In this document: positions 23,184 through 34,144 of the stretch, piece after piece
Layout: the number at the start of each line of letters is the position of its first letter
How positions within the stretch are numbered: the stretch's first letter is position 1
NCBI GenBank assembly: GCA_037974335.1
Contig: CM075729.1
Coordinates: 106,666,515-106,730,514 of the forward strand
Reading direction: 5' to 3'
DNA length: 64,000 nucleotides
Source: Prionace glauca
Lineage: Eukaryota; Chordata; Chondrichthyes; Carcharhiniformes; Carcharhinidae
Made by a program: the position numbers and the translations under genes
The notes under the pieces: model-generated
The model's database searches: none
What the model saw: only the letters and a program-made list of their open reading frames with translations
What the model was told of the DNA's origin: nothing

Positions 23184-23226
23184 CTTGATAACCAGTGACG
23201 GCTTCTCAACTTCTGACTGCGATTGG
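23184..23226 (+). promoter_or_regulatory. X/Y-box-like MHC promoter module
   Basis: An X-box-like stretch at 23184-23202 (cttgataaccagtgacggc) contains an AAC half-site and a TGACG (CRE-like X2) core. It is followed after 19 bp by an inverted CCAAT (GATTGG, 23221-23226), the Y-box core. Order and spacing match the S-X-Y module that binds RFX, CREB/ATF and NF-Y (with NLRC5 or CIITA) in jawed-vertebrate MHC promoters. A weak S-box-like 'gaccttggactg' lies about 25 bp upstream of X. The module sits about 90 bp before the class I ATG. Found by eye; binding is untested. Confidence 0.5.
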
Positions 23227-23316
23227 ACGGCGGGGACTCACTCCCCACTTGGGAGTGAAGCTCAGCTCGCCTTTTCTCACGGAGTCTCAATCTTACTCAG
23301 TCGGTCGCTGGGAGGA

Positions 23317-23383
23317 ATGGCAGGCGGAGTGCGAGGAGTGTTTCTGTCGCTTGCGTTGTGTTTCTATCGGGTGCAAACAGTTG
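23317..23383 (+). CDS. MHC class I heavy chain, exon 1 (signal peptide)
   Basis: The ATG in the context ggaggaATGg opens a 22-codon leader with a hydrophobic core (VFLSLALCFY) after a short Arg-containing N-end. It ends in phase 1 at a strong donor (ttg|gtaagt). The split G codon joins exon 2 at 38776 to give the mature start 'GSHSL', the usual first residues of class I alpha1. That fit of leader, phase and mature N-terminus links the exon across 15.4 kb. The product is targeted to the ER. The promoter-like module just upstream supports this ATG. Confidence 0.85.
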
Positions 23384-23599
23384 GTAAGTACCCTGTTCCG
23401 GCTGTTACATTTAATGTTGACCCCGCTGGTGTACCGGGATCGCAGACTGCAAGAGGCTCGTGGATCACATTTGGTGTTTTCAGGATGGGGGACGGAATAG
23501 TCTGTGCTGAACTGAGACGTGTAACTGAGTGATTTCTCTCAATCTGCTGTACATTTGCAGCATTTTCTGTTATTTATCCTAGATTCTGTATGTGTGTAC

Positions 23600-23741
23600 C
23601 TGCTACCTTTGAGAAAGGATCATTTGGGCTCGAAACGTTAGCTGTTTTCTCCCCTTACAGATGCTGCCAGACCTGCTGAGATATTCCCGCATTTTCTCTC
23701 TCCATTTCAGATTCCAGCATCCGCAGTAATTCGCGTTTATC
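23600..23741 (-). repeat. Short shark interspersed repeat, tail type 2, in MHC intron 1
   Basis: 'gatgctgccagacctgctga' and 'cagattccagcatccgcagt' mark the family seen at 28-168 and 39991-40237. It is flanked by a 10-bp direct repeat (atgtgtgtac at 23590 and 23742), although this lies in a TG-rich context. The element begins with 'GGATCATTTGGGCTCGAAACG' type sequence, keeping the GAAAC part of a hammerhead-like core. Confidence 0.65.
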
Positions 23742-23800
23742 ATGTGTGTACATGTGCCTGTGTATGTCCCTGTGTCAGTGTGTGTGTGTGTATGTGTTTA
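23742..23800. repeat. TG-rich microsatellite
   Basis: Short (TG)n with interruptions directly after the repeat. Confidence 0.8.
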
Positions 23801-24231
23801 CCCTTGCTCTAGGCGCAACAGTTGCATTTACTTTTCGTCGACGTCCCGCAGTATTTTTACAACTCCACCCCATATACATTCTTCAGAAAATGTGAAAACG
23901 AACCTCACAGGTCGGTACAGGCTCTATGTTGAGTGATTTGCTCTAAACATCGGGTTTTTCCAGCGCACTGGCTTCCGCATCACAATTGCCATTTCATACT
24001 GTATTTACAAACTATATTTACATTTCATGTCATACGTTCTGTGGTGCATGGCGAAGGAAGGGGCAGCCAAAAGCGTCTTATTAAAACTTACTCGTTGTTG
24101 CAATGTGAATAAAAACTCAGCAACTAATTGGCTCACCAGAACAGATTACTAACATTCAGCAGCCAAATTTGAATGGCGCCGGTTGACACAGTACATTCGT
24201 GTGTTTTTATATTTAGGGGTGCGAATGGCGT

Positions 24232-24668
24232 AGAAACATAGAAAAGCTACAGCACAGAAGGGGCCATTCGTCCCATCCTGTCCATACCGGTCCTTGTATA
24301 TCCAGGTGCCCTTTCTAACCCCATCTTCCTGCACCTGGCCAAAGTTTATAGCAGTTAAGGTGAGGATCCAACTACCTTTTTTTTAAAGATCTTAGGGTTT
24401 CTCCCTCCACCTCCAACTCAGGCAGCAAATTCCAGAACTTACCAGCCTCTGTGTAAAAACTTTCTTCCTCATGTCTCCTCTACACCCACTGCCACTGATC
24501 TTGAATTTATATTCCTGGTTCTCGAATGCTTGACAATGGCAAACAATTTTATCTTATCCATTCTATTTCTTCCCCTCATAAATTTTGTACACCCTATCAA
24601 GTCTTCTTTGTTTCAAGGGAAATGACTCCAACCTATCCAGTCTCTCCTAATAGCTACACTTTTCTAAC
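24232..24668 (-). mobile_element. CR1 LINE 3' fragment in MHC intron 1
   Basis: Minus orientation. Tail 'acagcacagaaggggccatt', then 'agcctctgtgtaaaaacttt', 'caccctatcaagtcttcttt' and 'ccaacctatccagtctctcc', corresponding to the CR1 C-terminal region. Old. Confidence 0.8.
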
Positions 24669-24843
24669 CCTTTTTGTAATCTGTGTCATATTGAATGCTA
24701 GTGCATCAACAGTTACAGTGACTGGGGTGAAGGAGAATGTAGACAGAGTGATATCAGGGGACCCACACGACCCACCCTCTCCTTCACAGCTGGACGGGAG
24801 AGACATGGTAATCACTTTGAAATGCACAATTTCATAGAAACAT

Positions 24844-25166
24844 AGGGGTAGCACAGTGCATACTGATTAGCAATGCTGCCTGATAGCATCAGGGTCATGG
24901 GTTCAATTCCAGCCTTGGGTCACTGTCTGTGCAGAGTTTGTACATTCTCCTTGTGACTACATGGGTTTCCTCTGGGTGGTCCGCTTTCCTCCCACAGTTC
25001 AAAGATGTGAGGGTTTGGTGTATTAGCCATAGTAAATTGACCCTAGGGTCAGGGGGATTAGCAAGGTAAATTTGTCTGGTGACGTGAATAGGGCTTGGGT
25101 GGCATTGTGTTCTTTACAGACTCCATGAACCGAATGGCCTCCTCCTGTTCTGTAGTGATTCTATAG
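24844..25166 (+). mobile_element. tRNA-headed SINE, full length
   Basis: The tRNA-like head keeps a recognisable B box ('gggttcaattccag'). The body has 'gtcactgtctgtgcagagtt', 'acattctccttgtgactaca' and 'tttcctcccacagttcaaag'. The LINE-like 3' tail reads 'ccgaatggcctcctcctgtt' and 'gtagtgattctatag'. Such tRNA-plus-LINE-tail SINEs are known in elasmobranchs. Confidence 0.85.
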
Positions 25167-25697
25167 AAGATAGGAAGCAGGAGGAGGCCATTTGCTCCTG
25201 CTGCACCATTCATCACGATCATGCATGACTGTCCAACTCAATAGCCTAATCGTGCTTTCTCCCCATAACGTTTGATTCCATGTGCCCCAAGTGATATATC
25301 TAGCCCGCCTCTTGAATACATTGAATTACTTCCTGTGGTAATGAATTGCACAGGCTCACTGCTCTTTGGGTGAGGAAATTTCTCCTGATGTCTGTCCTAA
25401 ATGGTCTGTCCTAGATCCTCAGACTGTGAGCCCTGGATCTGGACACACCCAACAAGGGGAACATCGTCCCTGCATCTACCCTGTCTAGTCCTGTTAGAAT
25501 TTTATAAGTCTCTATGAGATCCCCCCTCATTCATCTGAACTCCAAAGGAAACAATCCTAACCAAGTCAATCTCTCGTCATACATCAGTCCTGCCATCCTG
25601 GAATTAGCCTGGTCCAACTAAATTGCACTCCTTCGACAGCAAGAGCATATTTCCTCAGAAAAGGAGACCAAAACTGTATACAGTAATCTAGGAATTT
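25167..25697 (-). mobile_element. CR1 LINE 3' fragment
   Basis: Minus orientation. Tail 'gaagcaggaggaggccattt', 'catgactgtccaactcaata', then coding part 'cctgtctagtcctgttagaa' and 'tctctatgagatcccccctc'. Begins where the SINE ends. Confidence 0.8.
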
Positions 25698-26855
25698 CCA
25701 ACAGCTTCACAAACTAGGGATTTTCCAGTTTTGGAAAATTAATCAATAAAATTTTCAGTTCAACTGAAGACACTGAATTATTTTAAACAGGGAGTGTTAT
25801 CTCCATGGGGCTGTTTGCATTTCCTGTAATTCTGACTTTGAAACTACCCAAAATGTTTTCATCGACTACAGTCTCATTGACTGGGATTAAGAATTAGCAT
25901 GATTTTATTTTCTCGTCAAAGAGTGAAATGACCCTGCACCCACTCCCCACCATCCCACTTATGTAACACAGTTTGAAGAATTATTACTTCCCCAAGAAAG
26001 TATTGAACCTCAAACTTTTCTATGCCTGTGCAAAGTTTTTTGAACACAATTTTGGTCATCTTTTAAGTGTTGAGACACTTCTCAATCTTCTTCAAACGTA
26101 ATGTGGGTGTGATCCGTGGCTGGCCTCAAATGCAAGTTTCCATTGTTCTGTGATTCTGATGAAATAATCAGCTTTAGCAGATTCATCCCACAAACTGTAG
26201 TCTAATCATTCATTTGTCACATAGACATAAGTAGCCAGGCATAAGGGGAGACAAACAGCATGGGCTTGAATAACAGCAGCTGTGACACAATAGTTTCGAG
26301 GGAAAGCTACACTGAATTGCAGCTATTTCCCTGGATCCGTGGCAGTGAATGGAATGCACCAGTGAGACCCCATTGTCTAGAGGGGGGATTTTTACGTTCT
26401 ATGGATGGTTTCCAGCAAACATAAAGAGAGAAGTGCAATTTACAAAGAGAAGGATTTTCTGTAACATGTGGGTGGCTGACAGCAAGCATACATACAGCGG
26501 ATCGGCTGACAGAAAGTCCATCAGAAGTGTCTGAAGTTTGCTTAACTTTCAGTGTCATGAGAGTGTCACCTGACTGTTGGTCACTAAGCCGGAGATTAAA
26601 TATAAAGTTTACATGAAGCCTAGACAGGAGAATTTGCAGACTACCCAAAAAAATGGATGTGTGGTTAATAGTGTTGAGGATAGCTGGCGACACCAGAATG
26701 ATATCAATCAGAAATACTCTCTTTGACCTTCTTCCCCCAGGAAAAAAAAAGACATACAAGTTTGAAAACAGATACACGAACAGCTTTTCTCCTCCTATCA
26801 GACTTTTGAAGGGTCCTATCATATATTAAACTGACTTTTCTCTTCTCCCTACCTG
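25698..26855. other. MHC intron 1, no recognised feature
   Basis: About 1.15 kb without a known repeat. A 171-codon minus frame (26307-26822) has no family motif and I do not call it a gene. Confidence 0.4.
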
Positions 26856-26859
26856 TAAC

Positions 26860-26998
26860 TGCAACATTATATTCTGTACCCCATCCTTTTTCCTTTCCCC
26901 CATGTACTTTATGAGTGGTATATTTTGACTATAGCACACATGAAACAATATTTTTCACTGCATTCAAATTCATTTGACAACAATAAATCAAATCAATC
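26860..26998 (+). repeat. Unclassified short repeat ending in caataaatcaaatca
   Basis: Ends with 'caatatttttcactgcattc' and 'gacaacaataaatcaaatca'. The reverse of the same terminal words is found at 34853-34905, so the two are copies of one family. The family was not identified. Confidence 0.5.
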
Positions 26999-26999
26999 A

Positions 27000-27372
27000 G
27001 TGGTTTGGTTGAATGGGCAGGGAAGTAGCAAATAGAATACAATCTTGAAAAGTGTGAACTTATGCACCTAAGGAGGACAAACAAAACAATGGAATTCTCA
27101 ATAAATGGAGGAATATTGAGGATGAAGTGGGGTGGAAGAAGTGAGAGACCTTGAATTGCATGTCTGCAGGTTGTGGAAGGTGACAGGACAGGTGGACAAG
27201 GTGGTCAAGAAGAAATATATAATGTTTTACTTCATTGCGTGAGGTATTGAACACAAAAGCAGGAAAGCCATGATAGCACTTTATAAAACTGGTTAGATCA
27301 CAGCTAAAGTATTGTGAACAGCTCTGGTCACCAGAACACAGCAAAGATATAATTATTCTGGAGAGAGTTGAG
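27000..27372 (+). mobile_element. Old CR1 LINE, left half (interrupted)
   Basis: Diverged CR1: 'gtgtgaacttatgcacctaa', 'gaacacaaaagcaggaaagc' and 'attattctggagagagttga'. It is continued at about 28453-28720 after the younger insertion at 27373. Confidence 0.7.
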
Positions 27373-28452
27373 GCAGAGAGTTGGTATCAATGGGTACTAT
27401 TCTGATTGGCGGTTGGTGACTAGTGGAGTGCCCCAGGGGTCGGTGCTGGGGCCTCAGCTATTTGCCATTTATATAGATGATCTGGAGTAGGGGGCTGAGC
27501 ATATGGTGACAAAATTTGCTGATGACACGAAGGTGAGTGGAAAGGCAAATTGCGCAGAGGGTGTGGAAAGTCTGCAGAGGGATGTGGATAAGCTGAGCGA
27601 GAGGGCGAGGACCTGGCAGATGGAGTACAATGTTAGCAAGTGTGAGGTTATCTACTTTGGCAGAAATAATAGTAGGAGGGATTACTATTTAAAGGGCGAA
27701 AAGCTGCAGCATGCTATGGTGCAGTGGGACCTGGGGGTCTTTGTGCATGAGCTGCAAAAACCCAGTCTGCTGGTGCAGCAGGTGATCAAGGCAAATGGGA
27801 TGCTGGCCTTTATAGTGAGGGGGATAGAATATAAAAGCAGGGAGGTCTTGCTGCAACTGTACAGGGTACTGGTGAGGCTGCAGCTGGAGTACTGTGTGCA
27901 GTTTTGGTTGCTGCACATGCGCAAGGATATTTTGGCCTTGGAGGCAGTGCAGAGGAGGTTCACTAGGCTGATACCGGAGATGAGGGGGTTGGACTATGAA
28001 GAGAGACTAAATAGACTGGGTCTGTACTCGCTGGAGTTTAGAAGGATGAAGGGGCATCTTATAGAGATGTACAAGATTATGAAAGGGATGGATAGGGTAG
28101 AGGTAGAGAGATTCTTCCTGCTTAGAAAGGACAGCAGGACGAGAGGGCACAGCCTCAAGATAAGGAGGGGGCGGTTTAGACCGGAGTTGAGGAGGAACTT
28201 CCTCACTCAAAGGGTGGTGAATCTCTGGAATTCTCTGCCTGTTGAAGTGGTGGAGGCTACCTCGCTAAATATATTTAAGTCATGGGTAGATAGATTTTTG
28301 GTAGGCAAGGGAATTAAGGGTTATGGGGAGAAAGCAGAAAAGTGAAACTGATCCACTTCAGATCAGCCATGATCTTATTGAATGGTGGGGCAGGCTCGAA
28401 GGGCTAGATGGCTTACTCCTGCTCCTATTTCTTATTTTCTTATGTTCTTATG
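27373..28452 (+). mobile_element. CR1 LINE, type B, inserted in an older CR1
   Basis: 5' truncated just before '[14 protein letters not shown]'. A 280-codon frame (27503-28345) runs from 'KFADDTKVSGKANCAEG' to the end of ORF2 with 'FLTQRVVNLWNSLPVEVVE'. Type B tail 'gatcttattgaatggtgggg' to 'cttatgttcttat'. Close to the copy at 7500. A TAG at 27487-27489 ends the frame upstream. Confidence 0.92.
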
Positions 28453-28720
28453 AGAGTGCATGGGAGATATAAAGAATGTAGCCAAGGCATAACAATTGCA
28501 GCTATGAGGAGAGATTGGCTAGGCTACCATAACTTTTATTGGAACATAGGTACTAAGGGGTGGACTAATTGAGGTGATTGAGATTATGGAGGGTTTTTAT
28601 AAGGTGGACAGGAAAAACTAGTCCCCTAGTTTAGGGATCAATTGCTAGGGAGCATAGATTTAAGATGATTGGTAGAAGGATTAGAGGGTCCATATGGAGC
28701 AACTTTTTCACCCAGAAGGC
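28453..28720 (+). mobile_element. Old CR1 LINE, right half
   Basis: Resumes with 'gagagtgcatgggagatata' and runs through 'gctatgaggagagattggct' to 'caactttttcacccagaagg', continuing the element broken at 27372. Confidence 0.65.
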
Positions 28721-28722
28721 GC

Positions 28723-28960
28723 AGATTATAAAAGCAGGGAAGCCATGCTGGAGTTGTATAGGTCTTTGCTGAGGCCACAGTGAGGGTACTGTGTGCATTT
28801 CTGGTCAACACATTATCAGAAAGATGTGATTGCACTTGGAGGGTGTGAAAAGGAGATTTGAAGAGAAGTTAGGGAGGTTTGGATTGTTTTCATTGGAACA
28901 GAAAATACTGAGGGCTGATCTGATTGAAGTGTACAAGATTGAGGGGCATGGACAGAATAG
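28723..28960 (+). mobile_element. CR1 LINE fragment, left part (interrupted)
   Basis: 'gcagattataaaagcaggga', 'ggtactgtgtgcatttctgg' and 'ggattgttttcattggaaca' follow CR1 order. The element is cut by the minus-strand CR1 at 28962 and resumes at 29401. Confidence 0.75.
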
Positions 28961-28961
28961 A

Positions 28962-29400
28962 AATACAGAAACTTAAAAACTCGAAGGAGAAGGGCTTTCA
29001 GCCCTTCAAGCCTGCTCCACAATTCATCCTGATCAACAGATTCAATATCCTGATCCTCCTTTCCCATCATATCCTTTGATCCCTTTCTCTCCTCGAGCTA
29101 TATCTAATTCCTTCTTGAAATCACATGAAGTTTTGGCCTCAACTAATTTCTGTGATAGTGATTTCCAGAGATTCATTACCCTCTGGATGATGAAATTTCT
29201 CCTCACCTCAGTTTTAAAATGTTTACTCCTCATTCTCAAATTACAACTCCTAGTTCTGGACTCCCCCACCATTGATAACAGCCTGGTAAACCTTCTCTGC
29301 ACTCCCTCCACAGTAAGGACATCCTTCCTCAGGTAAGGACACCAAAACTGCACACAACTCCAGGTGTCACCTCACCAATGCCCTACATAATTGCAGTAAA
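28962..29400 (-). mobile_element. CR1 LINE 3' fragment inserted in another CR1
   Basis: Minus orientation. Tail 'tttcagcccttcaagcctgc', then coding part including 'RRNFIIQRVMNLWKSL' and 'TRSCNLRMRSKHFKTEVR' (frame 29042-29353). It separates the two halves of a plus-strand CR1. Confidence 0.8.
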
Positions 29401-29747
29401 ATAGGAAAATGAATGGATAAGAAATATTTGTTTCCCTTAGTTGAAGGCTCAGTCATGAGGGGACACAAATTCAAGTTGAGGGGCAGGAGCTTTAGGAATG
29501 ATGTGAAAAAAAAATTTTTTACACAGAGTGGTGACTGTCTGGGATATGCTGCCTGGGAGTGGGTGGATGTAGGTTGCCTCATGTACTTTAAAAAGTATCT
29601 GGATGATCACTTGACACGTCATAACATTCAAGGCGATGGGCCAAGTTGTGGTAAATGGGATTCGGAGGTAAGGTGTTTCACATGTGTCAGTACAGACTCA
29701 ATGGGCAGCAGGACCCCATACATTGTATGATTCCATGATTCTAAAGT
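29401..29747 (+). mobile_element. CR1 LINE 3' end, right part
   Basis: Resumes with 'ggacacaaattcaagttgag' and ends with a tail 'gtatgattccatgattct', similar to the ATTCTATG-type 3' repeats of CR1. Confidence 0.8.
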
Positions 29748-29789
29748 GGTGCACATTTGAAATTCAGTGCCTATGTTTGCCTATGAGTT

Positions 29790-29990
29790 GAGGCTGAAAC
29801 CCTCAACTCATTTAAAATACACTTGGATCTGTACCTGAAGTGTTGTAAACTGCAACGTCATAGATTTGGTGTTGGAAAATGGGATTAAAACGAGTGGCTA
29901 GTTCTTTTTCTTCCTCTTTGCTGGCTGGTGCAGACACGATGGGCTGAATGGCCTCTTCATAAATTCTCAATATTTTTTATTCTTATGTGA
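29790..29990 (+). repeat. CR1-type 3' tail
   Basis: 'gtgcagacacgatgggctga' and 'atggcctcttcataaattct' are the usual tail words. The upstream part is diverged ORF2 end. Confidence 0.6.
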
Positions 29991-30349
29991 TACATTACGC
30001 TGGACACCTGTTGTTTTATGCTATGTGGTGTTAATGACTGTGAATCAGTCAAAATCTGTGAGTTTTCGCAAAAGCCAAATTCTGCTGTAGAGTTTCTGGT
30101 CATTGAAAATGTGGACATACAGACACAAGCTGCACAGTGTGAGTGCTAATACACTATTGCTACCAGTTTCAGATCTGTACAATGTGATTGTGACAGGCAG
30201 TGCCAATTGTGTGATGCCCATGTTGAGTTGAAGGAAACCTTCACAATTTGAATCATTAGAAACAGCTCTTCACTAACCTGGGCATAAATAACACCTACGG
30301 AGGAGATTAGGACACATCTCTTTATGACTGACATCAATGTATATTTTTA

Positions 30350-30668
30350 AATTCATTTTGGGACATGGGCAGCGCTAGCTGGCCAGCATTTATTGCCGAT
30401 TCCTAGTTGCTCCTGGGGGGCAGTTGAGAGTCATCGCAGCACATTTCTGTGGTTTTGGATTCACATGTAGACCTGACCAAGTGAAGGACATTAGTGAATC
30501 AGTTGGGGTTTTTCCCCTGGCAATCAACATTGGTTTCAAGGTCATCGGTAAATTCTTAATTACAGAATTTTTTGATGAATTCTAATTCCACCATCTGCCA
30601 TGGTGGGATTCAAACCTGGGTCCCAAAAACATTAGTTGAGTTTCTAGATTAATAGTCCAATGATAACA
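30350..30668 (-). mobile_element. SINE, gatgggcaa-tail family, minus orientation
   Basis: 'ggccagcatttattgccgat' at the left (tail), 'ggattcacatgtagacctga', and the head 'catggtgggattcaaacctg' at the right. Nearly full length. Confidence 0.75.
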
Positions 30669-30741
30669 TCAATAGGCCATGTTCCTAATAGACGCCCAAT
30701 TTTCGGTTTTCAGAGATCAAACTGGGAGAGTTCTAAATTCT

Positions 30742-31060
30742 ATCTTGGCATACACAGAAACATAGAAAACAGGAGCAGGAGTGGGGCAATTGGCCCATCT
30801 AGCCTGCTCTGCCTTCTGTTATGCAGTACAAAGTCTGACAACACCAGGTTTTAGTCCAACCGATTTATTTGATAATAGACTCACAAGCTTTCGGGGCTAT
30901 TATCAAATAAATCGGTTGGACTAAAGCCTGGTGTTATCAGACTTTTTACTGTGTTTACGTCAGTCCAACACCAGCATACCCACATCATGCCTTCTGTTAT
31001 GATCATCCAACTCAATATCCCCTACAAATGGAAACATAGAATAATGGATTAAACCCCACC
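30742..31060 (-). repeat. CR1/SINE 3' tail, interrupted by a fold-back element
   Basis: 'aacaggagcaggagtggggc' and 'ggcccatctagcctgctctg' are followed, after the insertion at 30824-30987, by 'gatcatccaactcaatatcc', which is the normal continuation of this tail. This gives independent proof of the insertion boundaries. Confidence 0.75.
30824..30987 (-). mobile_element. 164-bp fold-back element with Penelope-like termini
   Basis: Two inverted arms (about 30829-30883 and 30897-30952) carry 'ccaggttttagtccaacc' and its complement and flank a short centre with 'aagctttcgggg'. It is bounded by an exact 14-bp target-site duplication (tgccttctgttatg at 30810-30823 and 30988-31001). One end has the extra sequence 'gtttacgtcagtccaacacc', shared with the ends of the elements at 46306 and 58999. 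Too short to encode anything. Confidence 0.85.
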
Positions 31061-31679
31061 CCCAGCACCTTGTAACACATGTAAATTCAAAGTTGGTCAC
31101 AAGCTATTTGTGAACAAGGAGATGGCCTGATTAAGTGTGCAATCATATACCAGTTTCCCTTATCGAATACTTTATTTCAAAACAAGGGACAATACTGGCA
31201 ATTTGCATTAAATAAATGCATTATGGAAAGTACACACAGACAGCCAGTGATATTGAGAAATTGTAAACAAACAGCCTTTTTCTCTCCTTGTTATCTACAG
31301 TTTTGCACTTTAGCTGAGATCTTGAGTCTGGTTGGCACTCGCTCCATTCTCACCACCCGAAACTTTAAAACTGTACCCCTCTACAGATTTTGCCAGAACT
31401 TCTGAGCCTTTCCAGCATTTTGCTGTTTAGATTTCTGCTTTGTTGCTTTCTGTTGTATTGCCACCCCCATATAATTTACAAAAAAAAATCTATTGATTTT
31501 GTCTTCATATCAAAGGATAAGTTCCCTTCTTAAAGGTGTACATCTTGGGCACTTTGAAGGAGATTGCATCTATTTATGATGTTTTTGGAATAGCTCCAAG
31601 ACTTTGAACACTAACAGGCTAATCGCATGTACAATGAATGATTAAGTTTTACCTTTGCTTATTCATGTCAGAAGTGGGC
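31061..31679. other. MHC intron 1, little recognised
   Basis: A diverged piece of tail-type-2 repeat ('cttctgagcctttccagcat') may lie at 31380-31440. The rest is unassigned. Confidence 0.4.
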
Positions 31680-31928
31680 TTATATCAACATTACAATGAA
31701 TTTACTGTGAAAATCCTCTAATCACCAAACTCTGGCACTTGTTCGGGTATACTGAGGGAGAATTTAGCATGACCAGTGGTCCCAACCAAGGCACCTTTCA
31801 GACTATGGAGGAAACCCACACAGGTAAGGGTAAACGTGCAGAGTCCACACAGACAGTGACCCAACCAGGAATTGAACCCAGGTCCTTGGACTGTGAGGCA
31901 ACAATGCTAACCACTATACTACCGTGCG
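31680..31928 (-). mobile_element. tRNA-headed SINE with 'cttacattaaca'-type tail
   Basis: Minus orientation. Tail 'gcttatatcaacattacaat' at the left, body 'ggagaatttagcatgaccag', tRNA-like head in reverse at the right ('gaattgaacccaggtccttg' then 'gctaaccactatactaccgt'). Same layout as 40428-40692 and 53605-53860. Confidence 0.8.
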
Positions 31929-31985
31929 ATTGTATGTTAAGATATGCTTCTGCTGGGACAGAAAGTGGACTGAGCTCATTCTCCT

Positions 31986-32145
31986 ATTAAAGCAGAGATT
32001 GATAGATTTCTGATTAACAGGAACGTAAAGGGTTGGTGGGATGCTGGATGTCTAAGGAATTGAAGTTTTCGATCAAGCTATGATCGTATCAAGTGTTGGA
32101 GCAAGGTCAATGGACAGAATGGCCTCCTCTTGTTCCATGTTGCTG
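31986..32145 (+). repeat. CR1-type 3' tail
   Basis: 'agcagagattgatagatttc', 'caagctatgatcgtatcaag' and 'atggcctcctcttgttccat' are CR1 3' end words. Short fragment. Confidence 0.6.
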
Positions 32146-32299
32146 ACAAGTATTCATGTACACACATCTTGCTTAAGGGAGCACCTATGCATTGTTGGGG
32201 GCTCTCTGTTCGATGAACTGTGTTAGTTCAGTCATCGTGTTACTGAACAAATGTCCCTTTCCCCAATTCTGGATGAATAATCCAGGCACCAGGAGATTA

Positions 32300-34090
32300 G
32301 AACATAGAACATAGAACATTACAGCACAAACAGGCCCTTCGGCCCTCGAGCTGCGCCGATCACATCAACCCCACCAATCTATAGACCTATCTATAACCCC
32401 CAATCCCATTAAACCTCATATACTCATCCAGAAGTCTTTTAAAAGACCCCAGCGAGTTCGCCTCCACCACCGATGACGGCAGCCGATTCCATTCACTCAC
32501 CACCCTCTGAGTGAAAAACTTACCCCTAACATCACCTCTGTACTTCCCTCCCTGCACCTTAAATCTATGTCCTCTCGTAGCGACCATTTCAACCCAGGGA
32601 AATAGCCTCTGAGAGTCCACCCTATCTATTCCTCTCAACATTTTATAAACCTCTATCAGGTCGCCTCTCAACCTTTGCCTCTCTAGGGAAAAGAGTCCCA
32701 GCTCCCTCAACCTATCTTCATAAGGCATGCCTCCCAGTCCAGGCAACATCCTTGTAAATCTCCTCTGCACCCTTTCAATAGCTCCTACATCTTTCCTATA
32801 GTGAGGCGACCAGAACTGCGCACAGTACTCCAAATGAGGCCTGACAAGGGTCCTGTAAAGTTGCAGCTTTACCTCCCGACTCCTAAACTCAATCCCTCGA
32901 TTAATGAAGGCCAGTACACCATACGCCTTCTTGACCACCTCCTCCACCTGCGAGGCCGATTTGAGAGTCCTGTGGACCCGGACCCCGAGATCCTTCTGCT
33001 CTTCAACGCTACTAAGACTCCTGCACTTGATAGTGTACTCGTTCATCCCGTTGGTTCTGCCGAAATGGACGACTACACATTTATCCACTTTGAAGTCCAT
33101 CTGCCACTTCTCCGCCCATTCCTGCATCCTATCTATGTCCTGCTGCAACTTTTGACATCCTTCCAGACCATCCACAACACCACCGACCTTCGTGTCATCA
33201 GCGAACTTGCTAACCCATCCCTCCACTTCCTCATCCAGGTCATTTATGAAAATGACAAACAGCAAGGGTCCCAGAACAGATCCCTGGGGCACCCCACTGG
33301 TGACTGACCTCCATTCCGAAAAAGCCCCATCCACAACCACTCTCTGCCTTCTGCAGGCAAGCCAGTTCTGGATCCACAAGGCCAAAGGCCCTTGGATCCC
33401 ATGCCCTCTCACCTTCTCAAGAAGTCTTGCATGGGGGACCTTATCAAACGCCTTGCTGAAGTCCATGTACACTATGTCCACGGCACTTCCTTCGTCAATG
33501 TGTTCAGTCACATTATCGAAGAACTCAACTAGGCTCGTAAGGCACGACCTGCCCTTGACAAATCCATGCTGACTATTCCTGATCATGTCAAAGCTCTCCA
33601 AATGCTCGTAACTCTTGTCCCTCAGAAGCCTCTCCATCAGCTTACCAACCACTGAGGTCAGACTCACCGGGCGGTAATTTCCCGGGCTATCTCTGTTCCC
33701 TTTCTTGAAAATAGGGACTACATCCGCAATCCTCCAATCTTCCGGAACCTCTCCCGTCTCCATTGACGACGCAAAGATCATTGCCAGGGGCTCTGCAATC
33801 ACTTCCCTCGCCGCCCACAGTATCCTGGGGTACATCTCATCTGGTCCCGGCGACTTATCTATTTTGATAGAATTCAAAAGTTCTAACACATCCTCCTCCT
33901 TAATGTCCACGTACTCAATCTTTTCCATCTGCTACAAGTCCATAGCAAGATCTCCCAGATCAGCTTCCACTGTGAATACTGAGGCAAAGTACTCATTAAG
34001 CACCTCCGCCATTTCTTCTGGTTCCACACAGACCTTTCCCCCTTCACCTTTTATAGGCCCTATCCTTTCCCTTCTCACCCTTTTACCTTT
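32300..34090 (-). mobile_element. CR1 LINE, type A, 513-codon ORF
   Basis: The minus frame 32387-33928 is open for 513 codons: 'KIDKSPGPDEMYPRILWAA', '[17 protein letters not shown]', '[17 protein letters not shown]', '[17 protein letters not shown]', '[16 protein letters not shown]', 'LVRPHLEYCAQFWSPHYRK' and 'FFTQRVVSEWNRLPSSVVE'. An upstream piece (33932-34090) continues the same reading past one TAG. The 3' end at the left has (ATAGAAC)n in reverse. 5' truncated without endonuclease, ending next to a CA repeat. A young copy, very similar to 55759-57335. Confidence 0.95.
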
Positions 34091-34118
34091 CAATGCGATT
34101 GTATCGCATTTTGAGCAT

Positions 34119-34144
34119 ACACACACACACACACACACACACAC
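34119..34144. repeat. (CA)n microsatellite
   Basis: About 13 uninterrupted CA units at the 5' edge of the CR1 copy. Confidence 0.95.

Noticed and set aside
26307-26822. 171-codon minus frame
   Set aside because: No family motif, no splice context; judged a chance frame in MHC intron 1.
33932-34144. Frame starting MCVCVCV
   Set aside because: The start is a CA repeat joined to a truncated CR1.
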